From positions 1-36,455 of the forward strand of contig CANNJI010000021.1 in assembly GCA_947504875.1 (NCBI GenBank): a stretch of DNA of 36,455 nt, in the 5' to 3' direction. Source of the stretch: Legionellaceae bacterium. Lineage in GTDB: Bacteria; Pseudomonadota; Gammaproteobacteria; Legionellales; Legionellaceae. Each line of letters begins with the position of its first letter. Position 1 is the stretch's first letter. The translations under genes were made by a program, and so were the position numbers. Positions 23,950 to 32,434 of the stretch are shown here, one piece after another. The notes below the pieces were generated by a model, which searched no databases, was not told the origin of the DNA, and was given only the letters and a program-made list of their open reading frames with translations.

Positions 23950-24639
23950 ATGATTCTTTTACGCAAAGCAGGGGATAGAGGTCACAGCAAATTAGATTGG
24001 TTAAATAGTCATCATACATTTTCTTTCGCAGATTATTATGATGAAAACTGGATGGGTTTTGGTTTTTTGCGAGTTATTAATGAAGATTTTATTCAGCCAG
24101 GCTCAGGTTTTGATATGCATCCTCATCGTGACATGGAAATCATTACGTATGTTGTGAGTGGTGCATTAGAACATAAAGATAGTATGGGAAATGGCTCTAT
24201 TATTAGACCTGGTGAAATTCAACGGATGTCAGCGGGTACTGGGGTTCGTCATAGTGAGTTTAATCATTCAGATACAGATGAGCTTCATTTGTTACAAATT
24301 TGGATTGTGCCTGAAAACAAGGGAATGAAGTCTGGCTATGAGCAAAAACAAATACAAAAACAATCGAATCAATTTATTTTAATGGGCTCTAATAATCCCT
24401 CAGTGCAGGCGGTGACCATACATCAAAATATTAATCTTTATGCAGGTTTTTTAGATAAAAATTCAAGTCTCATCTACACATTAAATAATCATCAAGGTTG
24501 GTTACAACTGATAAAAGGGCGGATTCAACTTAATGGGAATCTGGTGAATGCAGGAGACGGGGTTCTCATCCAAAATGAGAAGCAATTAACGATTCAATGC
24601 AAAGATGAGGCCGAATTATTGTTTTTTGAGATGCATTAA
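23950..24639 (+). CDS. Pirin-family protein (YhhW-like quercetinase type)
   Basis: 229 residues, a bicupin with the pirin signature. The metal ligands known from E. coli YhhW are at identical positions: His57, His59, His101 and Glu103 (MHPHRDME ... GVRHSEFNHS). YhhW-type proteins bind a divalent metal and can oxidise quercetin in vitro; the natural substrate is not settled. GGAG precedes the ATG, 13 bases after the previous gene, so it may be co-transcribed with it. The VOC-like gene follows after 14 bases. Confidence 0.92.
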   Translation: MILLRKAGDRGHSKLDWLNSHHTFSFADYYDENWMGFGFLRVINEDFIQPGSGFDMHPHRDMEIITYVVSGALEHKDSMGNGSIIRPGEIQRMSAGTGVRHSEFNHSDTDELHLLQIWIVPENKGMKSGYEQKQIQKQSNQFILMGSNNPSVQAVTIHQNINLYAGFLDKNSSLIYTLNNHQGWLQLIKGRIQLNGNLVNAGDGVLIQNEKQLTIQCKDEAELLFFEMH

Positions 24640-24653
24640 GTGAAGCAACATTT

Positions 24654-25099
24654 ATGACCAAAAAACACACAGATACATTATTGATACCTGAGCTTTGTTG
24701 TTCTGACATTAAAGTCAGTGTTGCGTTTTATACAGATATTTTGGAATTCAACATTCAATATGAGCGCGTAGATGAAGGATTTGCAATGCTTGAGCGTGAA
24801 GGCTCACGTATCATGCTTGATGAAATTGGAAAAACAGCGACGAGTACAAGCAGATCCTGGATATCCGCACCCTTGGAGTTACCTTTCGGTCGAGGGATGA
24901 ATTTACAAATAAATACAACCGATGTTGATAAGTTATATGAACATGTGCAAAAAAAAACAGATCCCGCATTTTCTTACCTATTGAAAATAAGTGGTATCGA
25001 GCGAATAATATTAAACTTGGGCAGCGGCAATTCATTGTCTTGGATCCCGATGGTTATATGCTCCGCTTTATTCAGGTGCTTGATGAGCGACCAGTATAG
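24654..25099 (+). pseudogene. Bleomycin-resistance-like VOC protein, frameshifted at an A9 tract
   Basis: The first 104 codons encode a VOC domain (LLIPELCCSDIKVSVAFYTDIL, GFAMLEREGSRIMLDEI, GRGMNLQINTTDVDKLYEHV). The conserved end continues in another frame: RIFLPIENKWYRAN, GQRQFIVLDPDGYMLRFIQ, then TAG at 25097-25099. The frame changes at the run of nine A at about 24949-24957; ten A would join the halves as QKKNRSRIFLP. Without correction the protein ends with an unrelated tail at 25112. It could be a recent inactivation, a sequencing error in the homopolymer, or a gene rescued by polymerase slippage. Confidence 0.8.
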
Positions 25100-25191
25100 T
25101 GTTATTAGTTAAGAATAACGCATTCATACAAGAGAGCTATTTGTGGCTTTATCTTAACGTAGATAATCCGTACCAATAATATTGGAGCAAG

Positions 25192-26982
25192 ATGAATACA
25201 CCATATAGCGCATTTACTTGGCCAAGTATTATAAAAATAGCGTTAGCTCATAAAAAAAACTTTACGCTTGCCAATATTTTGTCAGTGATAAAAACGTTAA
25301 TGTATTTGCCTGTACCATTGATTATTCCAAGCCTTATCAATGAAATTCTACTGAAGCAACCTGGGTTTTTTACAAAATTATTATCTCGTGTCTTACCAGC
25401 CCATTTCATTACGCCTGGATTAATACTGATATCAGCATTTACCTTAGTTCTAACACTTCGTTTGATTGTTGAAATTTTGGGTGTTTTACAGGGGCGTGAG
25501 TTTAAGATTATTTCAAAAGATGTTGTGTTGAGCATAAGAACACGATTATTGTTACATTTAAACAATATCTCCATGAAAGAATATGAAACACTAGGTAGCG
25601 GAAAATTAGCATCGTTTTATATTAAAGACTTGGATACCATTGATGAATTTATTGGTACTACTGTTAGTCAATCTGTAATAGCAATTCTTGCGTTAATTGG
25701 TGTTGTCGTTGTCTTATTTGTGATTAATTGGAAAATTGCATTATTCATCTTGTTATTTAATCCTCTGTCTTTGATCTTAACTGCCAAATTTTCTAAAAAA
25801 TTGAAAGAATTAAAAACTCGCCAAAATAAGGCATTTGAATTATTTCAAGAAGCCTTTATTGAGACCATAGATGCCATCACGCAACTTAGAGCTGACAATA
25901 AAGAATCTGGGTTTATTCAAAAATTAATTGTCAAAGCAAAACAAGTAAAAGATGATTCTATTGCTTATGAGTGGAAAACAGAGATAGTCAGTGATTTGTC
26001 TGGCATGTTACTTTTCATTGGTGTTGATCTATATTACATTTTTTCGATGACATTAATTTTATTAGGCGATTTTAGCATTGGGATGATGATTGCGCTGCTG
26101 CAATATGTATTTCAAGTTCAATGGTACATGAATATTCTTGTGAATATGCAATCAAAATTTTATGCCGCAGATTCAGCACTTGAGCGAATTAATGCAGTCA
26201 TGAAATTTGAAACAGAAACGAAGTACAGTGCAAAAGTGAATCCATTTATTGATGGTCAAGATGTCACTATAGACATTAAAAATCTTTCATTTTCATATTC
26301 GCCTCTGAAACCAATATTGACCGATATGACTATGAAAATAGAACCTAATAGAAAAATTGGGATTGTAGGAACCAGTGGGGCAGGGAAGTCTACTTTTATT
26401 CAGGCGCTTTTAGGATTTTACCCCATCTCATCAGGTGAAGTTACAATAAATGGTGCTAATATTTATGACATTGGATTTGAACGGATCCGTGAAAATGTAT
26501 GTACAGTCTTGCAAACCCCGGTCATGTTTAATGATAGCATTCGTAATAATCTAACATTTGATAGAAATATTAAGGATGATGATATTTGGAAAGCGCTAGA
26601 AATGGCGCAGCTTAAGCCGTTGATTGAAAGTTATGATCAGCAACTTGAGACTCAAGTTGGAAAGCGAGGTGTACGTTTTTCGGGAGGACAACGCCAACGT
26701 TTAGCGATTGCGAGGATGCTACTCAGTAATTCAAAAGTAGTTATATTGGATGAAGCAACATCCGCCTTGGATTTACAAACAGAGCATGATTTATTTCAGG
26801 CTATTAATGAATTTTTAGCAACAATAACGACGATTATGATTACGCACAGACTCAGTACCGTCATGGATGCGGATATTATATATGTTATGAATAATGGGAT
26901 GATTGCGGAAGAAGGCACACACGATAACTTGATGAAATTGAAAGGGATTTATTACAGTTTATTTACTCTGCAACAATCTTAG
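25192..26982 (+). CDS. ABC exporter half-transporter (permease fused to ATPase)
   Basis: 596 residues with GGAG before the ATG. The N-terminal part (about 1-330) has around six membrane segments, such as FITPGLILISAFTLVLTLRLIV and VIAILALIGVVVVLFVINWKIALFI. The C-terminal ATPase has Walker A GTSGAGKST (393-401), signature FSGGQRQRLAIARML, Walker B VVILDEATSALD and the H-loop MITHRLSTV. This is a type IV (ABCB/MsbA-like) exporter that works as a dimer in the inner membrane. The substrate is unknown; the pirin and VOC neighbours would fit drug or lipid export, which is inference. Confidence 0.92.
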   Translation: MNTPYSAFTWPSIIKIALAHKKNFTLANILSVIKTLMYLPVPLIIPSLINEILLKQPGFFTKLLSRVLPAHFITPGLILISAFTLVLTLRLIVEILGVLQGREFKIISKDVVLSIRTRLLLHLNNISMKEYETLGSGKLASFYIKDLDTIDEFIGTTVSQSVIAILALIGVVVVLFVINWKIALFILLFNPLSLILTAKFSKKLKELKTRQNKAFELFQEAFIETIDAITQLRADNKESGFIQKLIVKAKQVKDDSIAYEWKTEIVSDLSGMLLFIGVDLYYIFSMTLILLGDFSIGMMIALLQYVFQVQWYMNILVNMQSKFYAADSALERINAVMKFETETKYSAKVNPFIDGQDVTIDIKNLSFSYSPLKPILTDMTMKIEPNRKIGIVGTSGAGKSTFIQALLGFYPISSGEVTINGANIYDIGFERIRENVCTVLQTPVMFNDSIRNNLTFDRNIKDDDIWKALEMAQLKPLIESYDQQLETQVGKRGVRFSGGQRQRLAIARMLLSNSKVVILDEATSALDLQTEHDLFQAINEFLATITTIMITHRLSTVMDADIIYVMNNGMIAEEGTHDNLMKLKGIYYSLFTLQQS

Positions 26983-27151
26983 GGTAAATCCGGGAGACAA
27001 TTTCGCGGATATTAACCCAGGTTACTGCGCTATTATCCTCATCGACTCTATACTGTCCTCTAACACAACCTCAAAAATCAATGCCTGTTTTTCGGTGGCA
27101 AAGTATTTTTTGACTGATATAGTGATGTCATTTGATGACAAGTGAATAAGC

Positions 27152-28213
27152 ATGACGATAACAGCCGAACAGACTAATTTATATTACGAAGCCTTACTAG
27201 ATAAAGATGATGAGTACGAGGGTATTTTTTACGTAGGAGTGACAACAACCGGTGTGTTTTGTCGGCCTACGTGCCCAGCCAGAAAGCCTAAAAAAGAAAA
27301 TTGCGAATTTTTTAAAACAGCGCAAGAGGCAATGCTTGCGTCTTTTCGCCCTTGTAAACGATGTCGCCCATTATCGCATCCCAATTATGTTTCAGATACG
27401 ATACAACTTTTAGTTGAAGCGGTAGAGCAGGATCCTAATAAACGTTGGAAAACGGCTGACTTTAAAGCCTTATCCATTGATGAGTCAACGGCTCGGCGAC
27501 AATTTAAAAAGCGTTTTGGTATGACCTTTGTTGCATATGCTAGGGCAAGAAGGATAGGTGTTGCTATGCAGGAAATTCGCAAAGGTTCGTCAGTTATTGA
27601 CGCGCAGCTACAAGCAGGCTTCGAGTCAGGTAGTGGCTTTCGAGATGCATTTTCTAAGTTTTTAGGCGATGTTCCTGCGCGGATTAATAAACAAACAACC
27701 ATTCTGAAAGCCTCTTGGATTGATACTGTTTTAGGTCCTATGATCGCTATTGCTGATGAAGAGGCTTTATATTTACTAGAATTTGTTACAAGAAGAGGTT
27801 TAGAGCGTGAAGTTGAACGTCTTCGAGCACGCGGATTTGCTATTATTCCTGGAACAACCGCACCTCTTAAGTTAATTGAAAATGAGTTACAATTTTACTT
27901 TGAGGGGAATTTGACACAATTTCAAACGCCTTATCGCGTGTTTGGTAGCCTATTCCAACAACAAGTTTGGCAAGCACTGTGTGAAATTCCATATGGTGAA
28001 ACACGTAGTTATGCTGAGCAGGCAGTATCCTTAGCAAAACCGACAGCCTATCGAGCGGTCGCGAATGCCAATGGCGCGAATCAATTAGCAATCATTATTC
28101 CTTGTCATCGTATCATTGCTAGTGATGGCACATTGGGTGGTTATGGTGGTGGGTTAGCGGTTAAACAATGGTTGCTTGATCATGAGCAACGTTACAAGAT
28201 CAAAAGTGAGTGA
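27152..28213 (+). CDS. ada: Bifunctional Ada: methylphosphotriester sensor and O6-methylguanine-DNA methyltransferase
   Basis: 353 residues with all Ada parts in order. The zinc-binding sensor carries Cys37, Cys41, Cys68 and Cys71 (GVFCRPTCPAR ... RPCKRCRP). An AraC-type helix-turn-helix follows (STARRQFKKRFGMTFVAYAR). The C-terminal methyltransferase has the active Cys318 in IIPCHRII. Ada removes methyl groups from DNA and, once methylated on the N-terminal Cys, activates the adaptive-response genes. alkD follows after five bases, forming a two-gene alkylation-repair operon. No clear Ada box could be seen upstream. Confidence 0.95.
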   Translation: MTITAEQTNLYYEALLDKDDEYEGIFYVGVTTTGVFCRPTCPARKPKKENCEFFKTAQEAMLASFRPCKRCRPLSHPNYVSDTIQLLVEAVEQDPNKRWKTADFKALSIDESTARRQFKKRFGMTFVAYARARRIGVAMQEIRKGSSVIDAQLQAGFESGSGFRDAFSKFLGDVPARINKQTTILKASWIDTVLGPMIAIADEEALYLLEFVTRRGLEREVERLRARGFAIIPGTTAPLKLIENELQFYFEGNLTQFQTPYRVFGSLFQQQVWQALCEIPYGETRSYAEQAVSLAKPTAYRAVANANGANQLAIIIPCHRIIASDGTLGGYGGGLAVKQWLLDHEQRYKIKSE

Positions 28214-28218
28214 AGATA

Positions 28219-28914
28219 ATGTCATTAGATGATTTACGTACTGAATTAATGCACGCTGCCGTGCCGTTAGCTGATCGTAAAGCTGTGTTTTTCAAAACAG
28301 GTCCTGGTGATTATGCAGAACATGACCAATTTCTTGGTGTTCCAACACCTAGATTGAGGCAATTGGCCAAAGTGTATCGTATGCTTACGTTGGATGATGT
28401 TATCAATTTATTGCAGTCACCTATTAATGATGAACGACTATTGGCACTATTTATGCTTGTTGAGCGTTATCAAAAAAGTGATCCATCATCACAAGAAAAT
28501 ATTTATGACCTTTATCAAACGTATATCAAGCACGTTAATAATTGGAATTTGGTTGATGCGTCTGCACATTTAATTATAGGTGCACATCTTCATCGGCGAG
28601 ATAAAAAGCTGTTACTGAGCTTAGTCGATTCGGACAGTTTGTGGGAAAGACGCATCGCTATTGTTGCTACATGGTATTTTATCCGCCAAAACGAGTATGA
28701 ATGGACAATTAAATTATCCGAGATATTATTAAATGATAGGCATGACTTGATGCATAAAGCAGTGGGGTGGATGCTACGCGAAGCAGGAAAACGTGATGAA
28801 GTTGTTTTAACTCGTTTTCTTGAGCAGCATTCTAAAAAAATGCCGCGAACTATGTTGCGATATGCAATTGAGAAGCTGTCTGTAGAACGACGTGCGGATT
28901 ACTTAGCACGATGA
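28219..28914 (+). CDS. alkD: AlkD-like DNA alkylation repair glycosylase
   Basis: 231 residues; ATG 28219 has GAAG in front and fits the family start better than the GTG at 28210, which overlaps the ada stop. The HEAT-like helical repeats of AlkD are visible (LRQLAKVYRMLTLDDVINLL, DERLLALFMLV). The catalytic region VNNWNLVDASAHLIIG supplies the Trp and Asp expected at the active site. RRIAIVATWYFIR and LMHKAVGWMLREAGKRD are family hallmarks. AlkD excises N3- and N7-alkylated purines. Its coupling to ada is functionally coherent. Confidence 0.93.
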   Translation: MSLDDLRTELMHAAVPLADRKAVFFKTGPGDYAEHDQFLGVPTPRLRQLAKVYRMLTLDDVINLLQSPINDERLLALFMLVERYQKSDPSSQENIYDLYQTYIKHVNNWNLVDASAHLIIGAHLHRRDKKLLLSLVDSDSLWERRIAIVATWYFIRQNEYEWTIKLSEILLNDRHDLMHKAVGWMLREAGKRDEVVLTRFLEQHSKKMPRTMLRYAIEKLSVERRADYLAR

Positions 28915-28977
28915 ATCGGGGTAGCAATCTAGTGCTATGATGCATTGCTCTCGCCGTTGATAATTTGGGAAAATTTA

Positions 28978-29928
28978 ATGAAAAATCCTCATATACACTG
29001 GGCAATTAAAACGTTACAAAAGTACGGATATCACGTTCAACAACCTGCTGAACAAGTTCAAGGTACCCCATGGTCTGAAGTCTGCCGTTTTACTACGGAT
29101 CAAGGTCTTGTTTATTTAAAAATGACTCCATCAGCATTATGGCTAGAAGCAAACATCATCACCCTGTTGCATGATAAATTCCAAGCTAAAGTCCCACAGA
29201 TCATTGCGACTAATGAGGGAGCGCATTGTTTTTTAATGGTTGATGCAGGCGTTCAATTATATGACTGTTTTAAACAAAGCTTTCAGTCGGAACTATTGAT
29301 TCAAGCTATACAAGATTATACGGCGACACAAATCTTGACGGCCAACCATGTTGAGCTTTTTCTCACGATGGGCGTGCCTGATTGGCGATTAGCGCAGTTA
29401 CCAAAACTCTATCGACAATTGATAGAGCAAGACAATTTACTGCTTAACGACGGACTAACTCAGAAAGAGCTGAAGAAATTAAAAGCGTTGGAGCCAGAAT
29501 TGCTGTTTATTTGTGAGCAATTATCACGTTATGCAATCCCTGAAACCTTAAGTCATTGCGATTTTCATGACAAAAATATTTTGGTAAATACGCAAACTAA
29601 CCAAACCACCATCATTGATTTAGGTGAAGTGGCTATCACGCATCCATTTTTTTCATTTCTCAATTGTCTTCATAGAGCAAAAGAAAATTTTGCATTAACA
29701 GAGCCTCAATACCAACACTTGATTGAGGCATGTTTTAAACATTGGCTTGAGCTAGAATCATCAACACATTTGTTTGAAATTCTATCAATTATTCAGAAAT
29801 GTTGGTCCATTCATTCAGTGTTAGGAGAATACCGACTGATGAATAGCGTTGATAGAGAGTCTTTCCTTGCTTTAAAACGACAAGGCCGGTTATCCCGAAA
29901 CTTAAGATGTTGGCTTGAGCAATACTAG
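28978..29928 (+). CDS. Aminoglycoside phosphotransferase (APH)-family kinase
   Basis: 316 residues from ATG 28978; an in-frame TTG at 28945 has no clear advantage. The protein has the APH/choline-kinase fold: VYLKMTP with the ATP-binding Lys, a helix with Glu (LWLEANIITLL), the catalytic loop LSHCDFHDKNILV (HxDxxxxN), and the metal-binding IIDLGEV. These kinases phosphorylate small alcohols or sugars. True aminoglycoside resistance is not implied; an unspecific small-molecule kinase role is as likely. It follows alkD closely, but in an ordinary spacing that does not prove co-transcription. Confidence 0.85.
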   Translation: MKNPHIHWAIKTLQKYGYHVQQPAEQVQGTPWSEVCRFTTDQGLVYLKMTPSALWLEANIITLLHDKFQAKVPQIIATNEGAHCFLMVDAGVQLYDCFKQSFQSELLIQAIQDYTATQILTANHVELFLTMGVPDWRLAQLPKLYRQLIEQDNLLLNDGLTQKELKKLKALEPELLFICEQLSRYAIPETLSHCDFHDKNILVNTQTNQTTIIDLGEVAITHPFFSFLNCLHRAKENFALTEPQYQHLIEACFKHWLELESSTHLFEILSIIQKCWSIHSVLGEYRLMNSVDRESFLALKRQGRLSRNLRCWLEQY

Positions 29929-30025
29929 CGCACAAATAATATGGAATAAACAAGCAGAAGTTGCGGCGACTGGATTTTAAAATATGATCAATTAATAGTC
30001 GTAAATTTTGCCGGTTCCGGGCTAG

Positions 30026-30189
30026 AAGTCACACTATTTGTTACACGGGCTGACTAGCAAAAAGATAGCGGAACAGCTTCAGTTGTCACCACGGACTATA
30101 GAGTATTATTTCGTCAACATTAAGACAAAACTTTCATGTAAAAACAAGATGGAGTTAATTATTGAGTTAACCAGTTTCTATTATAAATA
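30026..30189 (+). pseudogene. Decayed LuxR-family gene (helix-turn-helix end)
   Basis: From 30041 the frame reads LLHGLTSKKIAEQLQLSPRTIEYYF and continues IKTKLSCKNKMELIIELTSFYYK to a TAA at 30187-30189. This is the C-terminal half of a LuxR helix-turn-helix, very like the 69-aa protein at 18982. An in-frame TAG at 30023-30025 and loss of the 'LTxREx' helix show it is broken. Upstream bases 29940-30020 hold no sensor domain that I can recognise. It stands immediately before an operator, as in the other two cassettes. Confidence 0.85.
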
Positions 30190-30207
30190 ACGAAGTGGAT
30201 TTAATAA

Positions 30208-30255
30208 ATACCGTATTTTTACGGTATTTCAAAGCCGTCATCGGTTTTATATAAT
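30208..30255 (+). promoter_or_regulatory. LuxR-type operator with -10 box for the 215-aa gene
   Basis: ATACCGTATTTTTACGGTAT (30208-30227) has the same half-sites as the copies at 3314 and 10345, with the reverse-complement centre. TATAAT at 30250-30255 follows after exactly 22 nt, as at 3314-3361. TTTCAA at 30227-30232 is a poor -35 touching the palindrome, which suggests activator dependence. The start codon is 67 nt past the operator. Confidence 0.75.
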
Positions 30256-30294
30256 ACAGCAAGTTTTTTATTTGATTCTTGAGGTTATTTTATA

Positions 30295-30942
30295 ATGCTT
30301 AGAGCTGCCACTGGCATTCTGCGTCAATCGTCGTTACGTTCTCCTTTGAGTCAACATCATTTTTTTTATAAAGTTCATCATTTTTCAAATGGTACTTTCT
30401 TAGTAAATAATCATCGACGGCTGAACATCGACTCGATAGAAACTGCCGTTATAACAAAAGTAAGTGAATATTCACGGGGAAACGACGTAGAACGTGTAGG
30501 ATGGATAACGCAATCAATCATGAAGTATACTCAAAAAGCGCAAGATGAAAATACAAGAAGTAAAGAAACGATTAATATTTCATTTGATAAACGTAAAGAA
30601 ATTATAATTGAGGTGGTCAATAAAGTTACTATTTTCAATGGCGGGGATAATCGAAATCAAACTGATATTTTTCGTTTTTTGTTTGCTGTGCTTATCAACG
30701 AAATTCAATCTGCTAAGCAAGATGAGGAGCTGATTGTTGCTAGTTTTGTTTACGATGTATTACGCTTTCTTGACCAGCCATTATTATACCCTGATGATTC
30801 TGAGCTATATAATCTCGAGCTTGTTAGAAAATACTTAATTTATGGTACTGGTGATGCTAAAAAAATAGAAAAATTCTGTGCGGCTTATGGTTTCCATATT
30901 GATCAAAATGAACGTGATGAACTACCTCAGAAATCACTTTGA
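30295..30942 (+). CDS. Hypothetical protein, 215 aa, with mitochondrial-type presequence
   Basis: I recognise no family. The first 45 residues (MLRAATGILRQSSLRSPLSQ, then HHFFYKVHHFSNG up to HRRLN) contain Arg, Lys and His but no Asp or Glu, with Arg spaced every 5-7 residues along a Ser/Leu helix: the composition of a mitochondrial targeting presequence. The rest is mixed helical and acidic (IFRFLFAVLINEIQSAKQDEELIVASFVYDVLRFL). A bacterial signal peptide is not seen. It lies under the same operator and promoter spacing as the giant effector genes, so I infer it belongs to the same regulon and may be an organelle-directed effector. Confidence 0.75.
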   Translation: MLRAATGILRQSSLRSPLSQHHFFYKVHHFSNGTFLVNNHRRLNIDSIETAVITKVSEYSRGNDVERVGWITQSIMKYTQKAQDENTRSKETINISFDKRKEIIIEVVNKVTIFNGGDNRNQTDIFRFLFAVLINEIQSAKQDEELIVASFVYDVLRFLDQPLLYPDDSELYNLELVRKYLIYGTGDAKKIEKFCAAYGFHIDQNERDELPQKSL

Positions 30943-31078
30943 CAATTAATAAGTAGTTTATTCAGAGAGCAATAATAATCACGAGCAACCCACAAGTACC
31001 AATAGCAAGCCATTTAAATAAACGCAGCCTATCCAATCGGTTGAATAATAGTCGAGTAACCACCATGCAAGTCTTTTT

Positions 31079-31927
31079 TTAACTTGAAAATTGAATAAAT
31101 TTTTCATTTACCAAGTCAGGTTGATCAACAGAAACCATATGTTTTGCTTCTGAAATGATAGCGATTGTAATAAATGGAGCAACTGAATGGACACGAGAAA
31201 CAACTTTTTCTACGTCATAGAGTACTTCATCTTCGCCAATAAGTAGCAATGTTCGAGAGGGAAGATGAGCTAAATCATAATCTGAAATAAGCGGAATTTT
31301 ATTTGTACTTAGTTTATACGCTTGCAATTGAATTACAAAAGCTTGTATTAATTTTTCTGGAAATTTGGAACTTCCTGAAGAAGTATATTTGAAAAAATTT
31401 CTGGCAAACAGTGTTATGGGTAACAGATTGGCAAGAAGAAAGCGTAGGATAAAGGCAATTCGCATTTTTAAAAGCGAGGGTGGTGCGAGCAATATAAGCG
31501 AATCAACGTACTGAGGAAATGTTGATGCAAATTGATGAGCATGCGTACCACCAAGCGACGCACCACATAGGACGGTTTTACCAATACCTAGAGCATCAAA
31601 AACTTCTTTTAGCCAAATAGAATATTCTGTGATCTTTGTTGGTCTGGTGCCAGCACTTTTACCTGCTTCACCAATAATATCTATTGCATAGACCTTAAAA
31701 TGCTTAGATAGGGTAGCAACATTATCTATCCACATAGTAGAGTTTCCGCCGCCACCATGCAGTAGCACAAGTGGCTTAGATTCCTGAGATCCTGATACAA
31801 TTATGTACGTTTCTCCGAAGGTAGTTTCAACCACACGATTTTCATAAGGAACCGGCCATTGCGTAAGAATCTCTTCATAGGATGCAAGTGCTTTTTCCCT
31901 AGCTTTATCTGATTTATAAGCTGTCAT
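31079..31927 (-). CDS. Alpha/beta hydrolase
   Basis: 282 residues, full-length alpha/beta hydrolase. Oxyanion loop VLLHGGGGNSTMW, the Asp-containing YAIDIIGEAGKS, nucleophile elbow CGASLGGTHA with Ser124, acid in LLLIGEDEVLYD, and base in SEAKHMVSVDQP are all present. An internal hydrophobic cap (RIAFILRFLLANLLPITLFA) may form a lid or touch a membrane. The substrate is unknown. It lies 21 bases downstream of the minus-strand VOC gene, so they form a two-gene unit. Confidence 0.9.
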   Translation of the reverse strand: MTAYKSDKAREKALASYEEILTQWPVPYENRVVETTFGETYIIVSGSQESKPLVLLHGGGGNSTMWIDNVATLSKHFKVYAIDIIGEAGKSAGTRPTKITEYSIWLKEVFDALGIGKTVLCGASLGGTHAHQFASTFPQYVDSLILLAPPSLLKMRIAFILRFLLANLLPITLFARNFFKYTSSGSSKFPEKLIQAFVIQLQAYKLSTNKIPLISDYDLAHLPSRTLLLIGEDEVLYDVEKVVSRVHSVAPFITIAIISEAKHMVSVDQPDLVNEKFIQFSS

Positions 31928-31948
31928 ACGTAACCTTCAGTGAATAGC

Positions 31949-32317
31949 TTAAATGGTGAAGTCTAGGCAGATTTCATTACCATCAAAATCTTCGATAAAT
32001 AAATAGTGAGCATTATACTCGGGTAATTTTAGCGTATCACGCACTTTAAATCCTGCGGCCTGAATTTTGTTCATATATTGATTAATATTACCATTGCATT
32101 TGAATGAGATGATCTGCGGTCCTTTATGTTCCGTTAAATGATGACTGTCTTCCGAAGTATCTTTTTTGAGAATGATAAATAAGCGCTTATCTTTGCCAAA
32201 TCCATAGTTATCTTGATTTTCAAATAATAACTCAAGCCCCAGCATGTCTTTGTAAAAACCTATTTGCTCAGGTATGTGCTTGGTTAACAGAATAACTACA
32301 AAATCTAATATCATCAC
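31949..32317 (-). CDS. VOC superfamily protein, single domain
   Basis: 122 residues: ILDFVVILLTKHIPEQIGFYKDMLGLELLFE, then LFIILKKD, then IISFKCNGNINQYMNKIQAAGF, and the end FIEDFDGNEICLDF with the usual terminal Glu. The first-strand His ligand seen in glyoxalases is replaced (ILDFVV), so metal binding may be lost. This resembles bleomycin-resistance-like VOC proteins. It is upstream of and probably co-transcribed with the alpha/beta hydrolase. Confidence 0.85.
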   Translation of the reverse strand: MMILDFVVILLTKHIPEQIGFYKDMLGLELLFENQDNYGFGKDKRLFIILKKDTSEDSHHLTEHKGPQIISFKCNGNINQYMNKIQAAGFKVRDTLKLPEYNAHYLFIEDFDGNEICLDFTI

Positions 32318-32434
32318 AAAACCTCAATAAATAATGATCGTTATGATTTCATAGTGCCTATGTTTTATCAAGCATGGTTGTCCAAATGAAACCCATGTAT
32401 AATGTGGGCGATCTATTAAGCTTGGGGTTTATAC

